This document shows positions 25,601 to 34,409 of a stretch of DNA of 60,466 bases, one piece after another. The number at the start of each line of letters is the position of its first letter. The stretch's first letter is position 1. The DNA lies in contig NZ_ALVZ01000216.1 of assembly GCF_000332055.1 (NCBI RefSeq), forward strand, positions 1-60,466, read 5' to 3'. The notes beneath the pieces were generated by a model. The model had not been told where the DNA came from. It was given only the letters and a program-made list of their open reading frames with translations, and searched no databases. The DNA is from Xenococcus sp. PCC 7305 (lineage in GTDB: Bacteria; Cyanobacteriota; Cyanobacteriia; Cyanobacteriales; Xenococcaceae). Made by a program: the position numbers and the translations under genes.

Positions 25601-25638
25601 TCTGATCGGTATTTGTCACTGAATTTCCTGAACATTAA

Positions 25639-26460
25639 CTACCAATGTTTCCAATTACGTTGATTTGACATATCGTTTTGCATTGCCTTTTCATCTGCAA
25701 CTTGGAAACGCTTAATTGCTGGTGTTTTACTTGTCGCTTGATAGAGCCAGTAAGCTTCTTCTTTTAGAGCTTCATCTATGGGTTTATCAATGGAAGCATA
25801 GACAGTCTGTTTACAAGCATTGATCGACTCAGCTGGGAAAAGAGCAATTCGTTGAGCTAACTCATCGACATAAATACCAATCTTGTCAGCATCGAGAGCT
25901 TTATTAATTGTGCCATAGGCTGCTGCTTCGTCGGCATCAAAATCTCGGGCACTCAAAATAATTTCTAAAGCTTTACCTAAGCCTACCTGACGAGCCATCC
26001 GTGATGCGCCACCGCCACAAGGCAAGATGCCCATACCTACTTCCATTTGCATGAACTTTGCTTTTCCCCGAGCAGCAAAACGCATATCGCAAGCCAGGGC
26101 AAATTCATGACCGCCACCCCGGGCAAAACCTTCGATTTTGGCAATAGTTGCTTGGGGCAGTTTGCTGATACGCTCTAGGGTAGTCTGGAGATAAAGCAGT
26201 TCGACCTCATCCTGGGAAACTGCTGTGGTGGACATGTCTTTGAGGAAATTTGTGTCAGCATGGGCCACAAAAATCTCCGGGTGTGCAGACTGGAAAACAA
26301 TAACCTTGATGCTGCGATCGCCTTCGAGAGTTTCCGCTAATTGATTTAGATCGTCCAGCATCGGAATACCCTGAATATTAACAGGGGGGTAATCAAAAGT
26401 AACGGCAAGGACTGCACCATCCGTTGTCGTCTTAAATGTGGTGTAGTTTTCGTAAGCCAT
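25639..26460 (-). CDS. Enoyl-CoA hydratase/isomerase family protein
   Basis: The 273-residue product has the crotonase fold: AVTFDYPPVNIQGIPMLDDL, an oxyanion-hole strand KIEGFARGGGHEFALACDMRFAA, then EVGMGILPCGGGASRMARQVG. Residue Glu in MEVGMGILP is at the position of the second catalytic acid. It is first in the minus-strand cluster, divergent from the HxlR gene. CoA-ligase partners are absent, so the true substrate may be an unactivated or atypical one. SD sequence upstream is weak. Confidence 0.88.
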   Translation of the reverse strand: MAYENYTTFKTTTDGAVLAVTFDYPPVNIQGIPMLDDLNQLAETLEGDRSIKVIVFQSAHPEIFVAHADTNFLKDMSTTAVSQDEVELLYLQTTLERISKLPQATIAKIEGFARGGGHEFALACDMRFAARGKAKFMQMEVGMGILPCGGGASRMARQVGLGKALEIILSARDFDADEAAAYGTINKALDADKIGIYVDELAQRIALFPAESINACKQTVYASIDKPIDEALKEEAYWLYQATSKTPAIKRFQVADEKAMQNDMSNQRNWKHW

Positions 26461-26543
26461 ATTTATCTCGTTATTTCATGATTTCCATGCCTAAAAATAT
26501 AATGAAAATGCAAATAATAACAAGTACGCACAATTTTGATATG

Positions 26544-26563
26544 TAGTTACAAAAAAGTAACTA
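26544..26563. promoter_or_regulatory. Candidate HxlR operator
   Basis: A perfect inverted repeat TAGTTAC-N6-GTAACTA in the divergent promoter region, 19 bp before the HxlR ATG and about 84 bp before the ECH gene ATG. HxlR/DUF24 family regulators bind palindromes of this size. TTGTTA-N16-TATATT on the minus strand is a possible promoter for the ECH gene. Confidence 0.7.
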
Positions 26564-26582
26564 TTGGAATTTTTAATAAATT

Positions 26583-26924
26583 ATGACTCAGAAAAACAAT
26601 TTTGATGGCCCCTATGGATGCTCTGTCGAAGCTACTTTGTCTGTGATTGGTGGACGGTGGAAACCCGTGATTATTTTTAATCTTTTGCAAAATGATCTTT
26701 TGCGATTCGGTCAATTGAAGAAAAAAATCCCAGGCATTACCCAACGTATGCTTACTAATCAACTACGAGAATTGGAAAAGGATCAGATTGTCGCGCGAAA
26801 AGTCTATGCCGAAGTCCCGCCACGCGTAGAATATTCTCTTACAGATTATGGTCGGACTTTAGAGCCAATTATGATTGCGATGAGGGATTGGGGAGCTCAG
26901 CATATGAATGTAAAATGCGATTAA
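26583..26924 (+). CDS. HxlR family transcriptional regulator
   Basis: The 113-residue winged-helix protein has the DUF24/HxlR signature: CSVEATLSVIGGRWKPVIIFNLLQNDLLRFGQLKKKIPGITQRMLTNQLRELEKDQIVARKVY, ending with SLTDYGRTLEPIM. The single Cys at residue 13 matches the redox-sensing Cys of YodB/CatR/QorR-type sensors, which react to quinones, diamide or aldehydes; sensing here is inferred. It is divergent from the oxidoreductase cluster and convergent, with a 4-bp overlap, with the phosphoesterase gene. Confidence 0.93.
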   Translation: MTQKNNFDGPYGCSVEATLSVIGGRWKPVIIFNLLQNDLLRFGQLKKKIPGITQRMLTNQLRELEKDQIVARKVYAEVPPRVEYSLTDYGRTLEPIMIAMRDWGAQHMNVKCD

Positions 26925-28141
26925 GCACGGCATAAATCAACACTTAAACTATGTTCACATAGAGCTTGCTCTGAAGATGTCAAGTCTTTCATTTCAAGAT
27001 CGCGCCTTAATACCATCCCATTATGTCCAGGAATGAATCGAGGAAGTTTTTCCAATTCAATTAGTTCCATTGTTTTCATGTCGTAGGTGGTATAAGTCGT
27101 TGGCTCAGGAGAAGCAAAATTGATATCTATTACAGTCAAAGCTTTTTGCGCTGGCAATTTACTATCAATAAAAAGGCGTGGCCCAGAACCAAGAACTCCC
27201 AGATGCAAAAGCTGTAGTTCTCCTTTATGGGCTGGGTAATAGGCGTGATGGTGACCACTAATGTAAGTATGTACCTGATGTCTCTCCAGCATTTCTCGCA
27301 ACTGATCGGCATTAGCCATAACTTCCCCTGACTGGTTACGACCTGCTGCAATAGCATAGAGAGGTAAATGGCCCAATACAATCTTGAGCTTTGCAGACTG
27401 AGCTTCGGGGCTTTCTAATGCTTGCTCAACCCAATCTAGTTTATCCTGAGGAATTTTGGCCGATGAACCGTCCCAGACAAGAAAGAAAATATCATTAAAT
27501 TTGAAGCTGTAGTAGAAGGGAAAATCATAGCGATCCACAAATTCAATTCCTGGATCATGAGTTGGTTTATTCCAATAATTGGCCGCGATAGTTCGTTCTC
27601 GCTCAAACAAAAAAACCCCAGATAAATTCTGGGCTCCAGAAGCATCATGATTACCAATGGTAAAACCATAGGGAATATTTGCTTGACGCAAAGGAGCTGC
27701 CACATGCTGATCAAAGGCAGTCCACATAGCTTTTAACTGCTCTTCTGAGAGGGTAGGATTTTGTCCAGCCACCATATCACCGCCACAAACTACCATATCT
27801 GGTTGCCAGAAGGACAAGAGAGAGATCGCTTTATCCACCTCAGGATCATATTCCGTCGAGCCATATACTCCGTTTAAGTCACTAATTGCCACTAAACGCA
27901 CATCACCTCTGGGCGGGTTGTAAAATTCAGCCCCTTCTACATTGACAATAGTGGTTTCTGTTGTAGAGGTTAGAGTCGGTACTTCAGTTCTTGAGGAACT
28001 AACCTGAGTCGATTCAACTTTGGAAGGCATGATGAATTGGGATGAAACCCGATGCAATTGACAGGCATGAAGCATCATTCCCAGAGAAAAGCCCAACAGG
28101 ATATTTAGGAAAATTCGTACTTGCGATCGCCAAAGTCTCAT
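26921..28141 (-). CDS. Lipoprotein-type calcineurin-like metallophosphoesterase
   Basis: The 406-residue product has a lipoprotein signal (IFLNILLGFSLGMMLHAC, lipobox Cys at about 27), then a low-complexity Ser/Thr linker, then a metallophosphoesterase domain: LVAISDLNG, VVCGGDMVAG, TIGNHDASG, VLGHLPLYA and ISGHHHAYYP, all metal ligands in order. The first motif reads DLN rather than the usual DxH, so one metal ligand differs. Likely a membrane-attached periplasmic phosphodiesterase or phosphatase; substrate unknown. Its last 4 bases overlap the HxlR stop. Confidence 0.9.
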   Translation of the reverse strand: MRLWRSQVRIFLNILLGFSLGMMLHACQLHRVSSQFIMPSKVESTQVSSSRTEVPTLTSTTETTIVNVEGAEFYNPPRGDVRLVAISDLNGVYGSTEYDPEVDKAISLLSFWQPDMVVCGGDMVAGQNPTLSEEQLKAMWTAFDQHVAAPLRQANIPYGFTIGNHDASGAQNLSGVFLFERERTIAANYWNKPTHDPGIEFVDRYDFPFYYSFKFNDIFFLVWDGSSAKIPQDKLDWVEQALESPEAQSAKLKIVLGHLPLYAIAAGRNQSGEVMANADQLREMLERHQVHTYISGHHHAYYPAHKGELQLLHLGVLGSGPRLFIDSKLPAQKALTVIDINFASPEPTTYTTYDMKTMELIELEKLPRFIPGHNGMVLRRDLEMKDLTSSEQALCEHSLSVDLCRA

Positions 28142-28274
28142 GGATAATCATGCTTCCAAAGAAGAGGACGCCTGCCATTGTACAAACAAAATTCAGAAAA
28201 TTGAGAAATAGAAGGATAGCAAATTAAGCGCAAACTAATGCTGCACATTAAAGAATTATTTGTCAATTTTGTAA

Positions 28275-28345
28275 GGTGGCACCCAGATTCGAACTGGGGG
28301 ATAATGGATTTGCAATCCACGGCCTTACCACTTGGCTATGCCACC
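28275..28345 (-). tRNA. trnC: tRNA-Cys (GCA)
   Basis: On the minus strand the 71-nt sequence folds as a cloverleaf: acceptor GGTGGCA/TGCCACC, D arm with AGTGGTAAGGC, anticodon loop TTGCAAA with GCA flanked by GGA/TCC stem, T arm CCCAG-TTCGAAT-CTGGG. CCA is not encoded. A 60-codon reverse frame over it is spurious. Confidence 0.97.
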
Positions 28346-28444
28346 ATCTCGCAAGATTCTATCCTACCTCAAAAGCTGAAATTTTGGAAACTCTAGGTAG
28401 CAATTTAATTTTAGACGGGGATTGTGAACCAGATTAAATACTTA

Positions 28445-28657
28445 TCAGCCCTTGGGTTTAAGGTAAACTAAACTCTGTTTCCAGATAAGGGTGGCTTGAC
28501 TGTAATGATCTTCTAAACAAATACAGAGCGAGTCTTGCCAGAGAATCTTGCCGACAATCAGATCATCGGTGACAAGTTTGATTTCTATTTCTTGTTTGTC
28601 TTTGATATAACTTTGAATTTTTTTGACGCTAGGCAAACCAGTATCGAATTCAGTCAT
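28445..28657 (-). CDS. hfq: Hfq, cyanobacterial type
   Basis: The 70-residue product is an Sm-like Hfq of the shortened cyanobacterial form: [44 protein letters not shown] and [16 protein letters not shown]. Cyanobacterial Hfq has lost many of the RNA-contact residues of E. coli Hfq; in Synechocystis it binds the pilus ATPase PilB and is needed for motility. The ATG at 28657 restores the family N-terminus; the longer frame is not needed. It is divergent from dapF, 39 bp apart, the conserved cyanobacterial arrangement. Confidence 0.92.
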   Translation of the reverse strand: MTEFDTGLPSVKKIQSYIKDKQEIEIKLVTDDLIVGKILWQDSLCICLEDHYSQATLIWKQSLVYLKPKG

Positions 28658-28696
28658 AATAGAACGATTATTGGTTGGAATGGAACAAGAGTTAAA

Positions 28697-29539
28697 ATGA
28701 GTTACAAGTTTAGCAAATATCAAGGATTAGGAAATGATTTTATCCTAATTGATAATCGCCATAGTTCGGAGACGATAGTGACTCCAGAACAGGCGATCCG
28801 AATTTGCGATCGCCATTTCGGCATCGGTGCAGATGGGGTCATTTTTGTGCTCCCTGGCCAAGAAGGCACAGATTACACCATGAGAATTTATAATTCTGAC
28901 GGTTCTGAACCAGAAATGTGCGGGAATGGTATCCGCTGCCTCGCTAAGTTTATCGCCAATCTCGAAGGAATAGGTAAAGTTAATAAAACCTATAGGATTC
29001 ATACTTTAGCTGGAGTTATCTCCCCTCAATTACTGGAAAATGGGTTAGTCAAAGTAGATATGGGTCAGCCTTTTTTGCTGGCGGGAGAAATCCCCACAAC
29101 TTTAGTGGCAGCTGATGAGAAGGTGGTCAATCACACTATCACTGTGGCAGAGCAAGCTTGGGCTGTTACCTGCGTCAGTATGGGCAACCCTCACTGTATA
29201 ACTTTTGTTGAAGATAGCGATGCTATTGCTTTAGAGCAAATTGGGCCTTTGTTTGAACATTACTCAGCATTTCCCCAACGGATTAATACTGAGTTTATCC
29301 AAGTGATCAAGCCAGATTATATTAAGATGCGGGTTTGGGAAAGAGGTGCTGGGATTACTCTTGCTTGTGGTACGGGAGCTTGCGCCTCAGTGGTCGCAGG
29401 AGTGTTAAATAATCAATGCGATCGCCTTTGTACAGTAGAGTTGCCTGGGGGTTTTCTAGAAATTAACTGGTCGAGTGAAGATAATCGAGTTTATATGACA
29501 GGGCCAGCAGAATTGTCATTTATCGGTAGTTTTGATTGA
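28697..29539 (+). CDS. dapF: Diaminopimelate epimerase
   Basis: DapF converts LL- to meso-diaminopimelate for lysine and peptidoglycan synthesis. The 280-residue product starts [22 protein letters not shown] and has both catalytic cysteines: [16 protein letters not shown] and [14 protein letters not shown]. The internal ATG at 28697 is chosen because the frame upstream of it is antisense to hfq and unlike the family. Divergent from hfq with a very short shared promoter region. Confidence 0.96.
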   Translation: MSYKFSKYQGLGNDFILIDNRHSSETIVTPEQAIRICDRHFGIGADGVIFVLPGQEGTDYTMRIYNSDGSEPEMCGNGIRCLAKFIANLEGIGKVNKTYRIHTLAGVISPQLLENGLVKVDMGQPFLLAGEIPTTLVAADEKVVNHTITVAEQAWAVTCVSMGNPHCITFVEDSDAIALEQIGPLFEHYSAFPQRINTEFIQVIKPDYIKMRVWERGAGITLACGTGACASVVAGVLNNQCDRLCTVELPGGFLEINWSSEDNRVYMTGPAELSFIGSFD

Positions 29540-29595
29540 TGTCTTTGAGTTCTGAATCACAAATTATGATGAGGAATAAAATCAAGGAAAATTGA

Positions 29596-31215
29596 ATGAC
29601 TCAAACCACTGATGCAAATAATCAAAACCCTTTAACTATTGGTTTGGCATTGTCAGGTGGGGGCTATCGGGCTGCGGGATTTCATTTAGGAGTTTTATCA
29701 TATCTAGATCGCGTTGGCCTATTGTCTCAACTCAAGATGCTCTCTACAGTTTCTGGTGGCACTTTCACTGGTGCAAAATATATTTTATCCTTGGCAGAAA
29801 AACAAAATTTTTCAGAATTTTATGGTGAGTATTCCCGATTACTTAAGACTACAAATTTAATCAAACTAGGTTTAGAAAAACTCAGTAAGCAAACTAATGG
29901 AGACACATCGAAAAGACAAGATTTGATCACATCTGTCGCGGATGTTTATGCCGAAACCTTCTTCAAAAAAGAGAATGGAGAAGCCTATTTATTCGGAGAA
30001 ATCCTTGAGGCTGAGATTCTAGTAGAAGAAGTAACATTCAATGCCACAGAGTTCCGCAGTGGAATTGCTTTCCGCTTTCAAAGTAGTGCTAGTGGTCGTA
30101 TTGGTAATGGCAAGATATCTATCCCCAAAGCAGCTGCTTCAAAAATCAGAATTGCCGATATTGTAGCGGCTTCTTCTTGTTTTCCTGGTGGGTTTGAACC
30201 GTTAGCTTTTCCCGATGATTTTCATTGGATAGAGAATAAAATTCCCACGGAGATCACAGAGAGAGTAGCTAAAACTGGACAAGGCGCGATCGCACTTATG
30301 GATGGCGGAGTTTTTGATAACCAAGGAATTGGCAGTATCTTACTAGCCGAGAAACGAAAATCGCCAGGAAAAGATGATTCCAAGCTTGATATGTTTATCA
30401 TCTCTGATGTAGACCAAAAACTTGATAGTTTATTTGAGTTTCCTGAGAAGATTCGGCAAAATATATTTGGCAAACTTACTCTAAACTTCGTCGCAAAATC
30501 TCTAAATTATTTGACCGGATTTTTAGTCTTAAGTTGGTTGGCAATGGGCTTTAAAATCACGGAAGAAATTGTCACAAAAAATTTTGGCTGGATTGATGGA
30601 TTAGTATATCTGTTTCCAGTTTTATTGTTAATAGCCATTTCTTTGCTCAACATTAAGCTATTAAAGGCTCGTCAGTTTATTGAAGCAAAAGTCTTACCGG
30701 AAGTTCCTCAAGTCGGTAAATTAGCCTGGAATGATCTCAAAAAAATCACGATTAATCAATTATTGAATGGACTTAATTTACGTCTTTCTTCTCTAGTTGC
30801 CATGACTAGCTTTGTGTTCATGAAGCAAATTCGGCGCATGGGTTACAACGCTATCTATGAAGGAGAAGAAGCAGAAAGAATAATCGCTAACTATATCTAT
30901 GATCTCAAACAAGGTAATCGTGATGCGGAACAGTTTCTTGCTAAGTTTCCCGAACTTAGTAAACCATCACCAGAACTCCAGCAAATAATTGACGATAGCT
31001 CTGAGGTTCCGACTACTCTTTGGTTTAACGATCAAAAAGAACTTCCTAACTTAATTATCTGCGGTCAAGCTAGCATTTGCTATAACCTCATGCGATATAT
31101 TGCTAGACGTAAAGACAAAGATCCAAATTTTCATACCAGTGAGATGAATAGTCTTTGGGATGTTTTAGTTCAAGACTGGAATAGTCTTGGTCAAGATCCC
31201 CATGCTTTTCTTTAA
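29596..31215 (+). CDS. Patatin-like phospholipase with membrane segments
   Basis: The 539-residue product opens with the oxyanion motif SGGGYRAAGFHLG at about 20-32, a nucleophile region STVSGGTFTG (Ser near 51; the form is VSGG rather than GxSxG, as in cPLA2-like members) and the catalytic Asp in MDGGVFDNQG (about 238). Two hydrophobic helices near residues 310-350 (LTGFLVLSWLAMGF, LVYLFPVLLLIAISLL) interrupt the C-terminal half, so it is probably membrane-anchored. Likely a lipid acyl hydrolase. It is followed by a bidirectional terminator. Confidence 0.88.
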   Translation: MTQTTDANNQNPLTIGLALSGGGYRAAGFHLGVLSYLDRVGLLSQLKMLSTVSGGTFTGAKYILSLAEKQNFSEFYGEYSRLLKTTNLIKLGLEKLSKQTNGDTSKRQDLITSVADVYAETFFKKENGEAYLFGEILEAEILVEEVTFNATEFRSGIAFRFQSSASGRIGNGKISIPKAAASKIRIADIVAASSCFPGGFEPLAFPDDFHWIENKIPTEITERVAKTGQGAIALMDGGVFDNQGIGSILLAEKRKSPGKDDSKLDMFIISDVDQKLDSLFEFPEKIRQNIFGKLTLNFVAKSLNYLTGFLVLSWLAMGFKITEEIVTKNFGWIDGLVYLFPVLLLIAISLLNIKLLKARQFIEAKVLPEVPQVGKLAWNDLKKITINQLLNGLNLRLSSLVAMTSFVFMKQIRRMGYNAIYEGEEAERIIANYIYDLKQGNRDAEQFLAKFPELSKPSPELQQIIDDSSEVPTTLWFNDQKELPNLIICGQASICYNLMRYIARRKDKDPNFHTSEMNSLWDVLVQDWNSLGQDPHAFL

Positions 31216-31264
31216 TCCACCACAGGCACCAATAATGAATTAATAATAATGACTTTATGAACAA

Positions 31265-31304
31265 GAAAAAAGATCGCAGCTAATAATTAACCACGATCTT
31301 TTTT
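31265..31304. terminator. Bidirectional rho-independent terminator
   Basis: AAAAAAGATCG (31266-31276) pairs with CGATCTTTTTT (31294-31304) across a 17-nt loop, with A and T runs on both sides. It separates the patatin gene (plus) and the secretion ABC gene (minus), which converge. Confidence 0.88.
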
Positions 31305-31342
31305 CGAAAATCCTAAGGAATCTAGGATGTAGAGCTGAGCAA

Positions 31343-31380
31343 TTACTCATTACCCATTACCCATTACCCATTACCCATTA
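31343..31380. repeat. CCATTAC heptamer array
   Basis: Five tandem CCATTAC/CTCATTAC-type units abutting the stop of the ABC gene. A further heptamer family distinct from those at 1307, 5769 and 15883. Confidence 0.85.
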
Positions 31381-34300
31381 AACAGTAGATTCCTGTTGTT
31401 GGTAGAGATAGAAATAGCGTCCTTTCATTTCCATCAATTCTTCATGAGTTCCCTGCTCAACAATTGAACCCGAATCCATCATCAAGATCATATCCGCATT
31501 CTTAATGGTTCCTAAACGGTGAGTGATAAAGAAGACTGTACGACCTTTGAGGGCCTCTTTCAGATTTCGCGATACTTCCCGTTCAGTACTGTAGTCCAAA
31601 GCACTAGTCGCTTCATCCATCACCAACATGGCTGGTTGTTGCAAGATCGTACGGGCGATCGCAATCCGTTGTCTTTGTCCCCCAGATAGCGCTGAACCCC
31701 GTTCTCCTACCCGAGTATTATAACCATTAGGCAAAGTCATAATAAACTCATGGGCAGCAGCGATTTGAGCAGCAGCAATAATCTCCTCGGTGGTTGCATC
31801 AGGATTAGTCAGAGCAATATTCTCCATGACAGTTCCTTCAAACAAGAGAGTTTCTTGGGGCACAACTCCCACCTGACGACGGAGTGAATAAAGTTCAACG
31901 CGGTTAATATCATAGCTATCAACCAAGATTCTGCCACCCTCTGGAGCATAGAGACGAGATAGCAATTTAGTTAAGGTACTCTTACCCGCACCACTTTCCC
32001 CTACAACTGCCGTAAAGGTGCCCGCAGGAACTTCTACCGAAACATTGTTTAGTTGCAAAGGGCCTGAGTTTTTAAAGCGGAAAGAAACATTTTCATATTG
32101 AACTCTGCCTGTAATTGCTGGCATCGGAATATTGTTGCGATCTTCTTCTCCCTCATCAGGATGGTCAACAATATCTGCCAAGCGCTCAAGAGACAAAGCT
32201 GTTTCTTGGAAATTCTGCCATAGTTGAGCCAAGCGCATAATCGGCGAAGTCACATATCCAGAAATAATCCGGAACGCAATTAACTGACCCAAAGTAAGCT
32301 TACCATCGAGTACTAAATAGGCACCCATCCCGATAATTAACACCCGAGATAATTTGTTCAAGAAGCCGCTAGTCGAACTTGCCAAAGTAGAGGTAATTAC
32401 AGTTTTAAAACCCGTGGAAACATAACGAGCATATCTTTCTTGCCATTGCCAACGAGAACGTAATTCAATATTTTGCGCTTTAACAGTTTGAATACCCGTC
32501 AAAACCTCTACTAAGTAGGATTGAGTTTCGGCATTGCGCTCTGCTTTAACTCGCAATTGTCGGCGAATTGTCGGCGAGAAAATCAAGGTCAGAACCACAA
32601 ATATCGGAATGATTCCCAGAGTTACAGCCGTTAATAAAGGACTGTACAAAATCATGACCCCAATATAGACCACGGAAAAAACCGCGTCCAAAACCACAGT
32701 CAGAGCCGTTCCTGTTAGAAACTGGCGAATCTTTTCTAGCTCGTTAACCCGAGTTGAAATTTCCCCTACTGGTCGTTTTTCAAAATAACGCAGAGGCAAA
32801 CGTAACAGATGGTCGATAATTTCTGAGGCTAAAGTTAAGTCAATTCGATTGGTCGTATCCACGAACAGATAAGTTCGCAAGGTGGTCAATAATGCTTCAA
32901 AAACATTAAGGACAATCAGAAACGTGACTAAATAACCCAGAGTAGAAGTACTATTTTGACTAATTACCTTATCGATAATCACCTGAATCATCAAGGGATT
33001 AGCCAAGGCAAATAACTGCACAAAGAACGAAGCAATAAAAACTTCAATCAAAATCCGCTTATGCTTTTGGATTGAAGGCCAAAACCAACTTAAGCCAAAA
33101 CGTTCTTGAGGGGTTTCTTTGGTTTTTTGCAGTAATAAAACCTCACCAACATCACCCCAGCTTTCTAAAAACTCTTCCGGCTCATAGCGACGGAGCCCCA
33201 GCTCAGGGACAGCAATTACCAATTCCTTTTCGCTAATCTCGTAAACAACGGCGAGACTGTCCTGCCAACGCACAAAACAAGGCCCTTCGAGACGAGTAAA
33301 AGCTTTTGCTGGAATATTTATTAGTTGGGGGTTCAGCCCCATTAATTCGGAAACTGCCCCACATAAGGGTAATGACAAAGAGCTCGTCCTCGCTAATTGC
33401 TCTTTTAAAACCCTGTTAATTACCTCCTTGCGGAAGGGCATATTAAAGTACTTGCTGATCATTTGGAAGCAAGCTGTGCCAACTTCTAGAGTAGTTCGCC
33501 CAGAAACAAAGGGATAATCTTTATTGCCAATAGTGACTTCTTCTTCCACATCGGGAATTACCGGCAGAGGTTCATCGGTGGCAATTTCTTCTTTGTCCCA
33601 GGGTATATGAACTGGAAGATTGCTAGATTGGGTTTGGGCTGGAGCAAAAACTTCATCGTCATCGCTAGCAAACCATTTATCTCGCGGAATTGACAGCAAA
33701 CGAGCAGGGGTTTCCCCAATGACATTAATAGTCTGACGAGTTTTCGTGAAGCCAATGCGAGCACCTACGGCAAAATCTTCTATTTCACCGCCACCACTGA
33801 CTAGCCAAACTTTTTGCGGATCGTTTAGGGGCGCTGCTAATTCGCTATTGAGTGGATGTTCACCTGGGGGAAGATAATGGATTTCCGCTTCGGCTGCTGC
33901 GTCTAGGACAAGATCTTTGAGTTTCCAATCTCCTTGAGCTTCTTTTTCTAGTTGAATGCCAAAGAGATCAAAAATTTCAACATTTGCCGGTTTTTCCCTA
34001 AACTCCTGGCGGAGTTCGGGATATTGCTCAATTAGACGAAGAAACTCTTCATTATCAAGTGCCAAACAAACAACCTCGGTACTTGCCATTGCTGTTTCGC
34101 AAGCAATCCCCCGAGCTAAGTTCACCCAGCCAATAATTTGGCCTGGTTTAAGTTTCTCTAATGTGGTCGGCATTTTTGTTCGGGGGTCATAACCGAGAAC
34201 CCGAACTTCTCCTTCAGAAACAATTGCCACTTGTCCCTGCATTTTGTCTCGCATGACCATAACTTTCCCCACACTAAACCTTAAGGGTTTGAGCTTATCG

Positions 34301-34395
34301 GCTAGCTGGGCAATTTCTTCGGCAGGAAGGCGATTGAATTGCGGAACAATAGATAGAAACTGTTCGACAAGTTGATGTGTACTTGTATTGCTCAT
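31378..34395 (-). CDS. Type I secretion ABC transporter with N-terminal cNMP-binding-like and C39-like domains
   Basis: The 1005-residue protein carries, in order, a CNB-like domain (about 1-140, FSVGKVMVMRDKMQGQVAIVSEGEVRV), a second variable segment, a C39-like domain (about 295-430), a six-helix exporter domain (about 450-720) and an NBD with GESGAGKST, LSGGQRQRIAIA and MLVMDEATSALD. In the C39 region the usual DCG-ACLAM is EVGTACFQMI: the catalytic Cys position is lost, as in HlyB-type C39-like domains that bind rather than cleave substrate. That predicts an RTX/T1SS-type exporter. The adaptor (HlyD) and TolC are not here. A parvulin gene lies 15 bp upstream. Confidence 0.92.
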   Translation of the reverse strand: MSNTSTHQLVEQFLSIVPQFNRLPAEEIAQLADKLKPLRFSVGKVMVMRDKMQGQVAIVSEGEVRVLGYDPRTKMPTTLEKLKPGQIIGWVNLARGIACETAMASTEVVCLALDNEEFLRLIEQYPELRQEFREKPANVEIFDLFGIQLEKEAQGDWKLKDLVLDAAAEAEIHYLPPGEHPLNSELAAPLNDPQKVWLVSGGGEIEDFAVGARIGFTKTRQTINVIGETPARLLSIPRDKWFASDDDEVFAPAQTQSSNLPVHIPWDKEEIATDEPLPVIPDVEEEVTIGNKDYPFVSGRTTLEVGTACFQMISKYFNMPFRKEVINRVLKEQLARTSSLSLPLCGAVSELMGLNPQLINIPAKAFTRLEGPCFVRWQDSLAVVYEISEKELVIAVPELGLRRYEPEEFLESWGDVGEVLLLQKTKETPQERFGLSWFWPSIQKHKRILIEVFIASFFVQLFALANPLMIQVIIDKVISQNSTSTLGYLVTFLIVLNVFEALLTTLRTYLFVDTTNRIDLTLASEIIDHLLRLPLRYFEKRPVGEISTRVNELEKIRQFLTGTALTVVLDAVFSVVYIGVMILYSPLLTAVTLGIIPIFVVLTLIFSPTIRRQLRVKAERNAETQSYLVEVLTGIQTVKAQNIELRSRWQWQERYARYVSTGFKTVITSTLASSTSGFLNKLSRVLIIGMGAYLVLDGKLTLGQLIAFRIISGYVTSPIMRLAQLWQNFQETALSLERLADIVDHPDEGEEDRNNIPMPAITGRVQYENVSFRFKNSGPLQLNNVSVEVPAGTFTAVVGESGAGKSTLTKLLSRLYAPEGGRILVDSYDINRVELYSLRRQVGVVPQETLLFEGTVMENIALTNPDATTEEIIAAAQIAAAHEFIMTLPNGYNTRVGERGSALSGGQRQRIAIARTILQQPAMLVMDEATSALDYSTEREVSRNLKEALKGRTVFFITHRLGTIKNADMILMMDSGSIVEQGTHEELMEMKGRYFYLYQQQESTV

Positions 34396-34409
34396 ATCTT
34401 AAAGTAAGT

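Noticed and set aside
28138-28320. 60-codon reverse frame across the tRNA
   Set aside because: It overlaps tRNA-Cys on the same strand and has no homology-like content.
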